DNA of 64,000 nucleotides from Lysobacterales bacterium (lineage in GTDB: Bacteria; Pseudomonadota; Gammaproteobacteria; Xanthomonadales; SZUA-5), in contig JABAQR010000026.1 of NCBI GenBank assembly GCA_019187485.1, positions 1 to 64,000 of the forward strand, written 5' to 3'. The position numbers and the translations under genes are program-made. The notes under the pieces were generated by a model. That model was not told where the DNA came from. It worked only from the letters and a program-made list of their open reading frames with translations, and made no database searches. Positions 19,709-28,479 of this stretch are shown here, piece after piece. Numbering within the stretch: the stretch's first letter is position 1; each line of letters starts with the position of its first letter.

Positions 19709-21079
19709 TCAGCCTCCTTGCGGGGCGTGCTGGTGTCCGCCGTCGGCCGGCGTCTGGTCTGGCTCGGCGTCACCTGCGTCTTGCTCGTCCCCGCGCCCCG
19801 CGGGCGCGGTGCCATGCCCCGCGTGATCCGGTGCTTTCAATCCGTCCAGCGCCGCGCCGAGATTGCTCTCCGCATCGATCAGGAAGTTCGCCGCCGACAC
19901 CACCGATTCGCCTTCCACCAGGCCGTCGTTGATCTCGACGCGATCGCCGCTGCGACGGCCGATCGCCACTGCGCGCGGCTCGAAGCGGCCGGCGGCGAGT
20001 TCGACGAACACCACCTGGCGGGTGCCGCTGTCGAGCACGGCCGAGCGCGGCACGGTGAGTACTGCCGGGCCGGTATCTGCGTGGAATTCGACATCGCCGA
20101 AAAGGCCGGGCCGCAGGACGCCCTCGGCATTGTCGAGTTCGACGCGCACCGTCAGCGTGCGACTGGCTTCGTCGAAGGTCGGCGCGATGAAACTGATCGT
20201 CCCGTCGAACGTGCGTCCGGGCAATGCCGACGTGCGGAACTGCACGGACTGGCCGAGCACCAGTTGCGCCGAGTCGCTGGCCGGCACATTCGCCACCAGC
20301 CACACGCGCGACAGATCGGCCAGCGACAACAGCATCTCGCCGGCCATGAAGCGCATGCCCTGCACTGCCGGCTTGTCGGTGATCACTGCGTCAGCCGGCG
20401 CCGTCAACGTCAGGTAGGGATCGACCTGACCACCCTTCAGCCGTTCCAGGCTGCCGCCACCGATACCCCAGTTACGCAGGCGCTCCAGCGTCGCGCCGGA
20501 CAGATCGCGCATGCTCGCCGCGCTGGCCGGATCGGCCGCCGCCATGGTCGCGGCGGCGCGCTGGGCGATCAGGTACTCGTTTTGCGCCGAGCGCAGTTCG
20601 GGACTGTAGACACTCATCAGCGCCTGGCCGCGGCGCACGCGCATGCCGACCTGGTTGGCTGCAAGCGTTTGCACCCAGCCTTCGAACTTCGGTGCGATCA
20701 CCCACTGACGTGCTTGATCGATGGCGATGCTGCCGCTGGCACGCAGCGACTGCTGCATCGGCGCCAGTTCGACCGTGACGGTACGCACGCCGATCAACTG
20801 CACCTTCTCCGGCGACATTACTACGGTACCCGGCGTCGACGGCGCCTCGCCCGCATACACCGGCACGTAATCCATGCCCATCGAGTCCTTCTTTGGAACC
20901 GGCGACGTGTCGGGCAGGCCCATCGGGTTGCGGTAGTAGAGGATTTGCGGCTGCGCCGGTTCGGCCTTCGAGATGGTCACTTCGGGCGTATCCGCCCGCC
21001 GTTGTCCCAGCCACCACCCGCCAGCGGCCGACAGCGCGGCCACCACCGCAACGAGTGTCACGATTCTTGGAGTACTCAT
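19709..21079 (-). CDS. cusB: CusB-type periplasmic adaptor
   Basis: 456 residues: N-terminal anchor or signal (VTLVAVVAALSAAGGWWLG), a short heavy-metal-binding segment (YYRNPMGLPDTSPVPKKDSM) with the Met residues typical of CusB metal capture, then lipoyl, beta-barrel and membrane-proximal domains of a membrane-fusion protein. It links CusA to CusC across the periplasm. The C-terminus is an Asp/His-rich tail (HAGHGTAP...). It overlaps the cusC stop by 4 bp (ATGA). Confidence 0.92.
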   Translation of the reverse strand: MSTPRIVTLVAVVAALSAAGGWWLGQRRADTPEVTISKAEPAQPQILYYRNPMGLPDTSPVPKKDSMGMDYVPVYAGEAPSTPGTVVMSPEKVQLIGVRTVTVELAPMQQSLRASGSIAIDQARQWVIAPKFEGWVQTLAANQVGMRVRRGQALMSVYSPELRSAQNEYLIAQRAAATMAAADPASAASMRDLSGATLERLRNWGIGGGSLERLKGGQVDPYLTLTAPADAVITDKPAVQGMRFMAGEMLLSLADLSRVWLVANVPASDSAQLVLGQSVQFRTSALPGRTFDGTISFIAPTFDEASRTLTVRVELDNAEGVLRPGLFGDVEFHADTGPAVLTVPRSAVLDSGTRQVVFVELAAGRFEPRAVAIGRRSGDRVEINDGLVEGESVVSAANFLIDAESNLGAALDGLKAPDHAGHGTAPAGRGDEQDAGDAEPDQTPADGGHQHAPQGG

Positions 21080-22338
21080 GGCAGTTTTCCCTGCAGCAGT
21101 TTCAGTTCAACGGCGGCCAGCAAGCGATCGCGCCGGGCGTCCAGGCGGTCGCGCTCGGCATTGAGCGTCAGCGTCAGCGCCTGCAGCAGCGTGTCGAAAT
21201 CGACCGCGCCGACCTGATAGCCAGCGAGCGCCGACTCCAACCCGGCCTGCGCCTGAGGCAGCAATTGCCCAGAGACGAGACTTTCCTGCTCGCCAGCCGA
21301 CTGCCACATGGCATACGCGGCGCCGACACGCCCGCGTAGTTCATCGACAATGGCCTGCTCACGTGCACCGGCGGCTTCCGCTCGCAGGTCTGCAGCACGC
21401 TCGCGCTGGCGGCGCGCACCCTGCTGCAGGGGGATCTCAACCTCGAACATCAGCTCCCAGCCCTCAGCTCGGTCGCCCATCTGCATCAGCCCGAGACCAA
21501 CCCCGATGTCCGGCAGACGCTCGCGACGAACTTCCTCGGCCATCCCCAAGCGGGCGGCGCGCATCGATGCTTCGGCCTGCGTCATCGGGTGGCGCTCGGC
21601 GGCGTCCGCTAGCAGTTCGTCGAGCGGCAAATCGAGCGCAATCTCGGGTTCGCCCGCCGGTGTCGTCAGCACGTCCTGCGGATTCCGACCGAGCCGGGCA
21701 TTCAGTGTCGAGCGCGCCCGCGCGCCCTGCGCCACCAACTCGATCTGCATGCGCCGCATGGAAGTCAGCTCCACGTCTGCGCGAATGGCGTCCTGCTGTG
21801 GCGCCAGCCCGGCGGCGTAGCGGGTGCGCGCCAACTCGCGCATCTGCGCCATCACACCGAGTACGCGGTCGATCGCAGTTGCGCTGGCCTGCGCATGCCA
21901 CCAGGTGAGCCAGGCCATGTCCGCCTGCTCTACCAGTTCCAGCAGCGTGGCCTCGCGGCGAAAGCCGGCGGCCGCGGCCTCGTGCGTCGCGACTTCGCGC
22001 GCCAACGCGCGCTTGCCCCACAGGGGGAACTGCTGACGCACGCGGTACACGGTGGTTTCCACCTGCGCCGGCAGGGCGCGCGGGCGATCGAAGTCGATGC
22101 CGTCGAGTTCCATTTCGAACATCGGATCGGGCAGCGCGCCGGCAGGCCCGATCCGCTCGGCAGCAGCCTCCGCATCCAGCGTACGCGCCAACAGCGCGGA
22201 GTTGTGCTGCCGCAGCCACGAATGCACTGAATCGAGATCGGCGCCTGGTGGGCTGGCCGCAGCGACAGGCAACGCAAGGAACAACGCCAGCGCGCACGCC
22301 TGGCGGCGTGCATGCGGCCACAATATCGAGGTTTTCAC
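21076..22338 (-). CDS. cusC: CusC-type outer-membrane channel (TolC family)
   Basis: 420 residues: Sec signal peptide ending AASPPG (about residue 31), then two OEP repeats rich in long amphipathic helices. It contains GPAGALPDPMFEMELDGI, typical of metal RND outer-membrane partners. It is the first gene of cusCBA, and ATGA coupling with cusB fixes the order. It lacks a lipobox, unlike E. coli CusC, so it may not be acylated. Confidence 0.88.
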   Translation of the reverse strand: MKTSILWPHARRQACALALFLALPVAAASPPGADLDSVHSWLRQHNSALLARTLDAEAAAERIGPAGALPDPMFEMELDGIDFDRPRALPAQVETTVYRVRQQFPLWGKRALAREVATHEAAAAGFRREATLLELVEQADMAWLTWWHAQASATAIDRVLGVMAQMRELARTRYAAGLAPQQDAIRADVELTSMRRMQIELVAQGARARSTLNARLGRNPQDVLTTPAGEPEIALDLPLDELLADAAERHPMTQAEASMRAARLGMAEEVRRERLPDIGVGLGLMQMGDRAEGWELMFEVEIPLQQGARRQRERAADLRAEAAGAREQAIVDELRGRVGAAYAMWQSAGEQESLVSGQLLPQAQAGLESALAGYQVGAVDFDTLLQALTLTLNAERDRLDARRDRLLAAVELKLLQGKLP

Positions 22339-22434
22339 GGATCAAGCTCCGCTACGCGATGGCAGACACCCGGCGTCAACGCCGGGCACGCGCAGCCACG
22401 GGCCCATGGCCCGCAGCCAATCACGGAAAGGGAG

Positions 22435-22830
22435 TTAGATCAGCAGGATGGTGCTCGCGCGTAACCGTGGCCAATTCCGCGAGGCGGGATCGTCGGACGT
22501 GGAACGGCTTGCCGTTGCTACGGCTGCAACTAACAGCGCATGCCGGGAAATCATCGGCGGTAGCGGCGGAACGCCAAGCGCAACGGCATCGGTGACGTGC
22601 TTGGTTGGATCGGCGCAATGGGCGGTGCAGTCCGGCGACATCGCCGGGTCGCCACTGCCCATGTCGTCATGGCAGCCACCGGAAGCATCCATAGTCACCG
22701 GCGCCGGCATCGAACACAGGTGCGCGGCAATCGTTACCTGCTGGCACAACAGCAAGATCGCCAGCACCGGCATCAGCCAGCGCGGGAGGCGACGACGCAA
22801 CGATTTCAGACCCAAACGAGGCACGCGCAT
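22435..22830 (-). CDS. Short Cys/His exported protein, CopL/DUF2946-like (copy A)
   Basis: 131 residues: a basic start and one hydrophobic export segment (LMPVLAILLLCQQVTIAA), then HLC, a GGCHDDMG patch and CTAHCADPTKH (about 70-80). The end (RASTILLI) resembles the end of the protein at 23056 (GSIYRVLLI). The Cys/His spacing HLC...CxAHCxD is shared by both, so they are paralogs. Metal binding in the periplasm is inferred. A perfect FNR-type box lies about 50 bp upstream. Confidence 0.6.
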   Translation of the reverse strand: MRVPRLGLKSLRRRLPRWLMPVLAILLLCQQVTIAAHLCSMPAPVTMDASGGCHDDMGSGDPAMSPDCTAHCADPTKHVTDAVALGVPPLPPMISRHALLVAAVATASRSTSDDPASRNWPRLRASTILLI

Positions 22831-22880
22831 GTTCCGATCCTTCTTGCCAAGAGGATACGCGCACTCGCCGGACCCGCAAG

Positions 22881-22894
22881 TTGATATTGATCAA
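22881..22894. promoter_or_regulatory. FNR/ANR-type box
   Basis: TTGATATTGATCAA matches the FNR consensus TTGAT-N4-ATCAA at every defined position. It is centred about 57 bp from the start codon of the minus-strand gene at 22830, and lies in the divergent gap before the GTG-start gene at 23056. Anaerobic activation by an FNR/ANR-like regulator is the natural reading. Confidence 0.65.
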
Positions 22895-23055
22895 GAACCC
22901 ACGGGGAGGCGAGCCGGCTTGGGAATTGGGCGCACGCCGGTCTCAACTCAGTTCTCGCATTCCAGCGCAAGAACCGCGCACGGTGCTTGATCCAGCGCAA
23001 GGACGCTGCGGATCGATCACGCTACGATCAAGCTGTCTAATGCTAGGAAGCGGCT

Positions 23056-23487
23056 GTGGCATCGAGGGCACTCCAGCAATTTCGTCAACCGCGTCGGCGA
23101 TGGCTGGCGTTGTGGGCGGTGCTCGCCATGTTGCTCAATCAGATCGCGATGGCCGAACATCTGTGTCGGGCGGCACCCGGCCTGCACGGCACGCATTCAA
23201 CCCAAGTCTCTGACTCTCAAGACTCGTCCTTGCACTCCCATATGTCGTCAGACACGATGGGCAGCGCGTTGCCGGACTTGAACCAGATTGCATGCAGCGC
23301 GCATTGCGACGACGCTGACAAGCAGCTCCGCGACATCGTGCCGCCGGTCTTTCCTGCGCTGGCAGGCGGTGGCGCCGAAATAGCCCTCCTGCGGCTGGAT
23401 CGCAACTCGGGCCCAGCGCGCGATCCGCGAACAGCGGATGCGATCCGTGACCGCCACGGCAGCATCTACCGAGTGTTGTTGATCTAG
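23056..23487 (+). CDS. Short Cys/His exported protein, CopL/DUF2946-like (copy B)
   Basis: 143 residues from a GTG start preceded by AGGAAG. One hydrophobic export segment (LALWAVLAMLLNQIAMAE) is followed by HLC, then a His/Ser/Met-rich stretch (HSHMSSDTMGS) and CSAHCDDADKQLRDIVPP. It shares the HLC...CxAHCxD pattern and the hydrophobic end with the divergent protein at 22435-22830. A periplasmic metal-binding role is inferred; no enzymatic motif is visible. Confidence 0.58.
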   Translation: MASRALQQFRQPRRRWLALWAVLAMLLNQIAMAEHLCRAAPGLHGTHSTQVSDSQDSSLHSHMSSDTMGSALPDLNQIACSAHCDDADKQLRDIVPPVFPALAGGGAEIALLRLDRNSGPARDPRTADAIRDRHGSIYRVLLI

Positions 23488-23876
23488 GCGCACCGCACCC
23501 GTTGCTGCTGGCTTGCTGCTGGCAGCTGTATCGGGACGGTTGAACGCCGGATCTAGTCTTCGTCGCTTCAGCGACTTCTCCCCTGAGCGTTCACCGTGCG
23601 ATGTCGGCCCCCGGGCCGTCTGCGGTGGAGTTCCTGCACGTGGAATTTGCGAACCGAACGAGCGCTGGACCGCCGATGGCATCCCATTGGATGTTGCTCA
23701 CGGCGAAATCAACGCTTTCCCCAATCACAACACTCAATGCGGCCCCGGCGGCCGCGTTGATGTCTCGCTTGTGCCGACAAAGCGAGTCGAGCCAGCGATC
23801 GGCAATACCTGGGCCTCAAGTTGGCCCGAAATCCCCCGCGGCCGATCCGGCCGCTATGTCAGCTCGGAGATCTGTC
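23488..23876. other. Gene-free gap upstream of lipoprotein gene
   Basis: About 390 bp with no frame that I can support: the open frames are rich in low-complexity GC-driven residues and lack ribosome-binding sites. No strong hairpin or repeat was seen. It presumably contains the promoter for the plus-strand genes starting at 23877. Confidence 0.4.
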
Positions 23877-24263
23877 ATGGATAGGAATCACACATGCATC
23901 AACCGCACCGTCAACAAGAATCGTCGCAGATTCGGATGGCTCGTCGGCCTTGTGGCGGCAACGGCGCTGGCCGGTTGTACCGGAGACAGCGCAATCCGCC
24001 ACCAGTTCATGCAAGGCCAAGTGTTGTCCGTGGACGCCAACGAAATCGTCGTTTGCATCGGCAAGCGTGATGGCGCGCACGACGGACAGGTACTCAATGT
24101 CATAAGGCACTTCGCAGAAATGGCGATCGTTGAAGGCGCTCCCTTCAGCCGTGCCCAAGTCGGGCAGGTGCGCATCGTCGATGTCTACGATGACCATTAC
24201 GCGCGCGTCTCGATCGTGACCGGAGAAGTCAAGACCGGCGACATGGTGGAACTGGACAACTGA
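23877..24263 (+). CDS. Uncharacterised metal-island lipoprotein (copy 2 of 3)
   Basis: 128 residues; the ATG at 23877 with GGAGA 7-11 nt upstream is preferred to an in-frame ATG at 23601. A lipoprotein signal (VGLVAATALAGC) is followed by the repeated family domain: HQFMQGQVLSVDANEIVVCI, GAHDGQVLNVIRHF, QVGQVRIVDVYDDHYARVS, ending TGDMVELDN. It is closest to the copy at 25931. It stands about 107 bp upstream of the second DUF411 gene. The function is unknown. Confidence 0.68.
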   Translation: MDRNHTCINRTVNKNRRRFGWLVGLVAATALAGCTGDSAIRHQFMQGQVLSVDANEIVVCIGKRDGAHDGQVLNVIRHFAEMAIVEGAPFSRAQVGQVRIVDVYDDHYARVSIVTGEVKTGDMVELDN

Positions 24264-24333
24264 GCACCGCCCAACTGGCAGCCGATCCCACCACGGCCAA
24301 TGGCATGAGGTCGGGCGTCAAAACCGAACCAGC

Positions 24334-24352
24334 GGCGCCGCATTGCGGCGCC
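24334..24352 (+). other. Strong hairpin in the leader of DUF411 copy 2
   Basis: GGCGCCGC, loop ATT, GCGGCGCC: a perfect 8-bp GC stem ending 18 bp before the ATG at 24371. There is no T-run. It could be a processing or attenuating leader hairpin. Confidence 0.4.
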
Positions 24353-24370
24353 TTACCGAGGGGAACCCAC

Positions 24371-24916
24371 ATGATCCGATCAACACATCTGCTCGCACTC
24401 TCTTTGCTTGGCGTACTCGCAGCCTGCAGTAGAGAAAGCAGCATTCAGCAGACCCACGCCGCATCGGCGGCCGCGACCATGACGGTCCCGAGTCTGCCGG
24501 GCGCCGAAGTCACCGACTCGCCCTCCGTCGATTCCCTGCCGGCAATGACGGTGCACAAGAGCCCCAGTTGCGGCTGCTGCGGCCTTTGGGTTGACCACGC
24601 GAAACGCGCGGGATTCTCGGTCTCGGTGGTGTCGATGAACGACCTCAATCCACTCAAAGTCGCTATGGGGGTTCCGGTTGGCGGCGGGTCTTGCCACACC
24701 GCGGTCGTCGGCGGCTACTTCATCGAGGGCCACGTCCCTGCAGCCGACATCCAACGACTGCTAACCGAGAAACCGAAGGCTCGGGGATTGACCGTTCCAG
24801 GCATGGTGCTGGGCTCGCCCGGCATGGAGGCTCCAGCGGGCGAGGTACAGCCCTACACGGTCTATCTCGTCGACTTGGATGGCAAATCCACACCGTTCAG
24901 TCATCACAACAGGTGA
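24371..24916 (+). CDS. DUF411 periplasmic metal-binding lipoprotein (copy 2)
   Basis: 181 residues from the ATG at 24371 (GAGGGGA upstream). It has a clear lipobox (LLGVLAAC) and a linker, then the DUF411 domain with VHKSPSCGCCGLWVDH, GGGSCHTAVVGGYFIEGHVP and ARGLTVPGMVLGSPGME. It is strongly similar to copy 1 at 6227-6766. It is probably a copper carrier or sensor anchored to a membrane, and is followed 6 bp later by the AhpD-like gene in one transcript. Confidence 0.83.
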   Translation: MIRSTHLLALSLLGVLAACSRESSIQQTHAASAAATMTVPSLPGAEVTDSPSVDSLPAMTVHKSPSCGCCGLWVDHAKRAGFSVSVVSMNDLNPLKVAMGVPVGGGSCHTAVVGGYFIEGHVPAADIQRLLTEKPKARGLTVPGMVLGSPGMEAPAGEVQPYTVYLVDLDGKSTPFSHHNR

Positions 24917-24922
24917 CTACCA

Positions 24923-25585
24923 ATGTCCTGGATCCCCGCCAAGCAATTCGGCGACTACCCGTTCTACCTGCGATGGTTCTTTCGCCGGCAGGCGCGCAAG
25001 TACGGTCGAACACTGCCACCTTCCTGGTTATGGGGACGGCTCCCCGGACCCTTCGGCGGCATGTTGTTGCTGCTCGGACTTTTCCAAAGAAGGGCGTTTC
25101 CCGTTGATGCAGCGTTGCGCAGTCTTGTTTCGGCGCGGGTTGCGCAACTCAACGGGTGCGCATTCTGTGTCGACCTGAATGCCTACAACCTGCTCCACGC
25201 GACTGGCTCCAGTGCAAAAGCAGAAGCCGTGGGGAGCTGGCAGGACAGTGACCTTTACTCGGAGCGCGAGCGCGTCGCCTTGGACTACGCCGAAGCCATG
25301 ACGGACACCCAGCGGCGCGTGGGGCCAGCGCAGGCCGCGTCACTGCGGCAGCAATTCGATGACCACGAAATCGTGGCGCTGACCGCATGGATCTCCTTCC
25401 AGAACATGAGCGCGAAATTCAACAGTGCACTGGGTGCGGAAGAGAGTGGCCTTTGTCCCTGGCTCGGTGCTCGCGATCAACCCGAAGGCACGGTGGCAAG
25501 CCTCGTGCCGATCAGCACCCGCCCTTGCCATGCAGGCAGGATCCAGCCCAGTCAAAAAGCTCTCGAAACCAATCCGAATCCATAA
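24923..25585 (+). CDS. AhpD-like carboxymuconolactone decarboxylase family protein
   Basis: 220 residues. The motif QLNGCAFCVDLNAYNLL (about 72-88) with the CxxC pair and following helix is the peroxidase-type active site of the AhpD/CMD family, and FDDHEIVALTAWISFQNM is the conserved later helix. Such proteins reduce peroxides or act as disulfide partners. The unusual N-terminal extension (WFFRRQARKYG...) has one hydrophobic stretch. It lies inside the second copper cluster, where it may counter copper-driven peroxide stress (inference). Confidence 0.75.
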   Translation: MSWIPAKQFGDYPFYLRWFFRRQARKYGRTLPPSWLWGRLPGPFGGMLLLLGLFQRRAFPVDAALRSLVSARVAQLNGCAFCVDLNAYNLLHATGSSAKAEAVGSWQDSDLYSERERVALDYAEAMTDTQRRVGPAQAASLRQQFDDHEIVALTAWISFQNMSAKFNSALGAEESGLCPWLGARDQPEGTVASLVPISTRPCHAGRIQPSQKALETNPNP

Positions 25586-25603
25586 CCTGACAAGGAGAAT
25601 ATC

Positions 25604-25834
25604 GTGGCGACTTTCAGAAACAGGGTCTTGCTTCCGACTCTGCTGTTCATCGGAAATCATCGAATTGCCTTTCGCGTAATCGTGCTGATCGGTGTCATTT
25701 TGACGATCGCCGATGCCTTTGTCTTTGAGCGCAGCGAGATTCATACGCTGGTCGGCCATACGGCGATTGGCCTCGGACTGGCTGCAATGTTGCTGCTCGT
25801 CGAGAGCGCGGACGAACCGCGAACCGAAGATTGA
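25604..25834 (+). CDS. Small two-helix membrane protein (copy 2)
   Basis: 76 residues from a GTG at 25604 (AAGGAG upstream). Two hydrophobic segments (IVLIGVILTIADAF and TAIGLGLAAMLLLV) flank DAFVFERSEIHTLVGH, matching the layout of the 67-residue protein at 10499 (DGLLVERNFVHLM). It lies 18 bp after the AhpD-like gene. The function is unknown; the duplication in two copper clusters points to a shared task. Confidence 0.6.
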   Translation: MATFRNRVLLPTLLFIGNHRIAFRVIVLIGVILTIADAFVFERSEIHTLVGHTAIGLGLAAMLLLVESADEPRTED

Positions 25835-25930
25835 AAATCCGCCGGCACGGCGGACAGTGATTGCCAAACGAAAGGATGAGCTACGGCGTCTGAAGCATTT
25901 CGCTCAGGCGACATTACACGGAGATCCAAC

Positions 25931-26323
25931 ATGAACGCAAAAACGAACTCGACCCGCCTGTTTTCAGGCGTCCGCCGGCATTGCCTGGGCTGGATATGGG
26001 CGGCCGTGGCCGTCGCCTCGGTGGCGGGATGCGCAGGAGGAACATCGGTGCGCCATGAATTCGTCATGCAGGGGCAGGTTTTGTCGACAGATGAGAGCGG
26101 GGTTGTGGTGTGTGTCGGCCGGCAAAACGGAGCCGAAAGCGGTCAGATCCTCAACGTGATCAGGCATATGCGCACCACTGGCGGTAATCCGAAAGCCCCA
26201 CCATTCCGCCGCGAACAAGTGGGGCAAGTCCGAATCGTCGACGTCTTCGACGACCACTATGCGCACGCGGCGGTCGTCACCGGACAAGCCCAAGTCGGCG
26301 ACATGGCTGTGTTGGATAACTGA
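25931..26323 (+). CDS. Uncharacterised metal-island lipoprotein (copy 3 of 3)
   Basis: 130 residues: lipoprotein signal (WAAVAVASVAGC) and the family domain HEFVMQGQVLSTDESGVVVC, GAESGQILNVIRHM, QVGQVRIVDVFDDHYAHAA, ending VGDMAVLDN. It carries a longer loop (TTGGNPKAPPFRRE) like copy 1. It precedes the second multicopper oxidase. A strong hairpin follows its stop. The function is unknown. Confidence 0.68.
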   Translation: MNAKTNSTRLFSGVRRHCLGWIWAAVAVASVAGCAGGTSVRHEFVMQGQVLSTDESGVVVCVGRQNGAESGQILNVIRHMRTTGGNPKAPPFRREQVGQVRIVDVFDDHYAHAAVVTGQAQVGDMAVLDN

Positions 26324-26336
26324 CGTCGCGGTTCAG

Positions 26337-26361
26337 GTCGGCGCCCAACTCGGGCGCCGAC
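26337..26361 (+). terminator. GC-rich hairpin after lipoprotein copy 3
   Basis: GTCGGCGCCC, loop AACTC, GGGCGCCGAC: a perfect 10-bp stem starting 14 bp after the stop at 26323. No T-run follows, so it may be an imperfect terminator or an mRNA-end stabiliser. Confidence 0.5.
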
Positions 26362-26435
26362 ATCGCGATTAAGCTGGCGATCGTTGGAACGCAAAGCGCA
26401 ACTGAGTAGCTGAAGATGCGTCCACTGCATCGACA

Positions 26436-26449
26436 TTGATCACCGTCAA
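26436..26449 (+). promoter_or_regulatory. FNR-like box upstream of multicopper oxidase
   Basis: TTGATCACCGTCAA matches 9 of 10 defined positions of the FNR consensus. It is centred about 63 bp before the ATG of the oxidase at 26506, about the same distance as the perfect box at 22881 from its gene. Confidence 0.45.
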
Positions 26450-26505
26450 ACGAGTGGCTTGCGAACGGCGGATCCTTCTTGCACTGCAAACGTCGGGAGC
26501 GACCC

Positions 26506-28005
26506 ATGCGTCGCCGCAGCTTCCTCAACATCGCATCAACAGGCGCTCTTTCGGCGCTGGCCCTGGCCCAGAGTGTATCGGCTCAGATGGGGGGCATGCC
26601 GCGCGGCGGCATGGGCGCAATGATGGGTCGCCTGCCACCGTTCAGATCGGGATTGCCTACCGGGCTCCCGCTTCCGCACCTGGGCACTCTCGCGAACCAG
26701 AGCGCGGTGCTCGGCGATTTCGAGGGCACACTGGTGGCTTCCCCGTACAACGCGTCGCTTGTCTCCGACCGCACGACCGAGTTATGGGGGTACAACGGAC
26801 AATACCCGGGTCCGGTGATCGAACTGCGCGAGGGACAGCGAGTCGCGATCACGTTCGCCAATCGGCTCGACCTCGAATCGACCATCCACTGGCACGGTCT
26901 CGCGGTTCCTGCAGATCAGGATGGCAGTCCCATGGATCCGGTCGACCCCCACACCGATCGGCTCTACACGTTTGAGGTGCCGATCGGCAGCGCCGGCACC
27001 TACTGGTATCACCCGCATGCACACGAGACCAATACCTTGCAGGTCGGCCATGGTCTCGCGGCCCCGCTCATCGTTCGCAGCAGCGACGATCCGCTGCAGG
27101 GGCTCTCCGAACGGACCTTGATGGTCACGTCGCTCGGACTCGACTCAAACGCTCAGGTCATTACGGGCTCGACATCCATGTCCGGCATGGGCGCGATGAT
27201 GATGCCCGGCATGAGCGAATTGCTGGTGAACGGACGGAGGCTTCCGGTCCACACGGTGACACCGGGCGCCACCGAGCGCTGGCGGATCATCAATGCCACC
27301 GCGGATCGCTACTTGCGCTTGAGTCTCGACGGGCACTACTTTGCCGTCGTTGGAACCGACGGGGGACTCCTTGACCAGCCCCTGCCGGGGCTGTCCGAAT
27401 GGCTCCTTGCTCCCGCCCAACGGGTCGAGATCGTGGTGTCGATGAATACACGCCGGTCGACCCGTTACGCGCTGCGCGACCTCGGGTACGGCGGCGCCAT
27501 GAATGGCGGTTCGGACATTGAGCTGATGACGGTTCAAACGAGCGGAGCGGTTGCGCTCGCGCCCGTTGAACTGCCACGAATCCTGCGACCGATCGTCGCG
27601 CTGGGACCCGCGACGGTCCAGCAGCAGGTGGCGCTTTCCGGCGCTGGCATGGGCATGACGGGCGCTTTCCTCATCAACGGCAAACGTTTTGACATGGATC
27701 GTGTCGACCTCGAAACGGTGGTCGGTCGAGTCGAGCTGTGGGAGATCGTCAACGCGAGCTTCATGGATCACCCGATCCACATCCATGGCACCCAATTTCA
27801 GCTGGTCGGTCGCACGGTGCGCGGTGTTCCCATTGCAGCCGCCTTGCCGGGATGGTTCGACACTGTCAATGTACCTGCCGGAGAAACGGTCACCATCAAG
27901 ACACAGCAGATGCTGCCAGGCAAGCGGATGTTCCATTGCCATCTGCTGCCTCATGAGGACGCGGGGATGATGGCGGTGCTGGACGTGCGAGCTGCCGCAT
28001 CATAG
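26506..28005 (+). CDS. Periplasmic multicopper oxidase (second copy, CueO-like layout)
   Basis: 499 residues. It has a twin-arginine signal (MRRRSFLNIASTGALSALAL). Copper ligands: STIHWHG (about 131-137), YWYHPHAH (about 171-178), HPIHIHG (about 423-429) and FHCHLLPHEDAGMM (about 475-488). The three-domain length and the Met-rich patch MGAMMMPGMSE (about 230) suit a cuprous oxidase such as CueO. The start at 26506 follows GGGAGC and gives the Tat motif. It differs in length and sequence from the oxidase at 3593. Confidence 0.9.
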   Translation: MRRRSFLNIASTGALSALALAQSVSAQMGGMPRGGMGAMMGRLPPFRSGLPTGLPLPHLGTLANQSAVLGDFEGTLVASPYNASLVSDRTTELWGYNGQYPGPVIELREGQRVAITFANRLDLESTIHWHGLAVPADQDGSPMDPVDPHTDRLYTFEVPIGSAGTYWYHPHAHETNTLQVGHGLAAPLIVRSSDDPLQGLSERTLMVTSLGLDSNAQVITGSTSMSGMGAMMMPGMSELLVNGRRLPVHTVTPGATERWRIINATADRYLRLSLDGHYFAVVGTDGGLLDQPLPGLSEWLLAPAQRVEIVVSMNTRRSTRYALRDLGYGGAMNGGSDIELMTVQTSGAVALAPVELPRILRPIVALGPATVQQQVALSGAGMGMTGAFLINGKRFDMDRVDLETVVGRVELWEIVNASFMDHPIHIHGTQFQLVGRTVRGVPIAAALPGWFDTVNVPAGETVTIKTQQMLPGKRMFHCHLLPHEDAGMMAVLDVRAAAS

Positions 28006-28092
28006 GCCAGCAGCGCCAGCCTCTATCACCTCGGTCGCCAATGGCGCTCTGCCTGACCGCCTGCGCCGATGTTGAGCACGCCGCCGACCGCG

Positions 28093-28434
28093 TCAGTCCA
28101 TCCTGAGTATCTCGGCCAAGTCAGACGGGATTGGCATCGGCTTGATTGGACTGACGTTGGCGCCACCCGTGTTCCCGAGCGGAACCCAGATCCGCGAGAA
28201 CACCAGGGCAGCGAGAATGCGAGGGAATTGACCCACAATCTCGCGCCGGTCACGTCGCCGCCAACCGATCCGCAGCATGGCAAGATGCGAGCGGACGTGA
28301 GGCCACGTGTGTCGCTGTCCAAGGATGTGGGCGCGTTCCAGGTGAACGAATGCGCGATCCATGTCGCCTCTGCTTTCCGCCGCGGCGGCGGATGCCATTT
28401 CCAGATCGAATGCAGTGCGCAGCTTCTGATTCAT
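28093..28434 (-). CDS. DUF3703 family protein
   Basis: 113 residues, soluble. The sequence MDRAFVHLERAHILGQRH, PHVRSHLAMLRIGWRRRDRRE and VPLGNTGGANVSPIKPMPIP is the DUF3703 signature. Such genes accompany cation efflux genes, and their function is not known. It is the last gene of the czc-ATPase operon, 45 bp after the P-type ATPase. Confidence 0.82.
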   Translation of the reverse strand: MNQKLRTAFDLEMASAAAAESRGDMDRAFVHLERAHILGQRHTWPHVRSHLAMLRIGWRRRDRREIVGQFPRILAALVFSRIWVPLGNTGGANVSPIKPMPIPSDLAEILRMD

Positions 28435-28479
28435 GATTCGGTGACGTGCAGATGGTTCGTTGGGATCAAGGCTGGCCGG

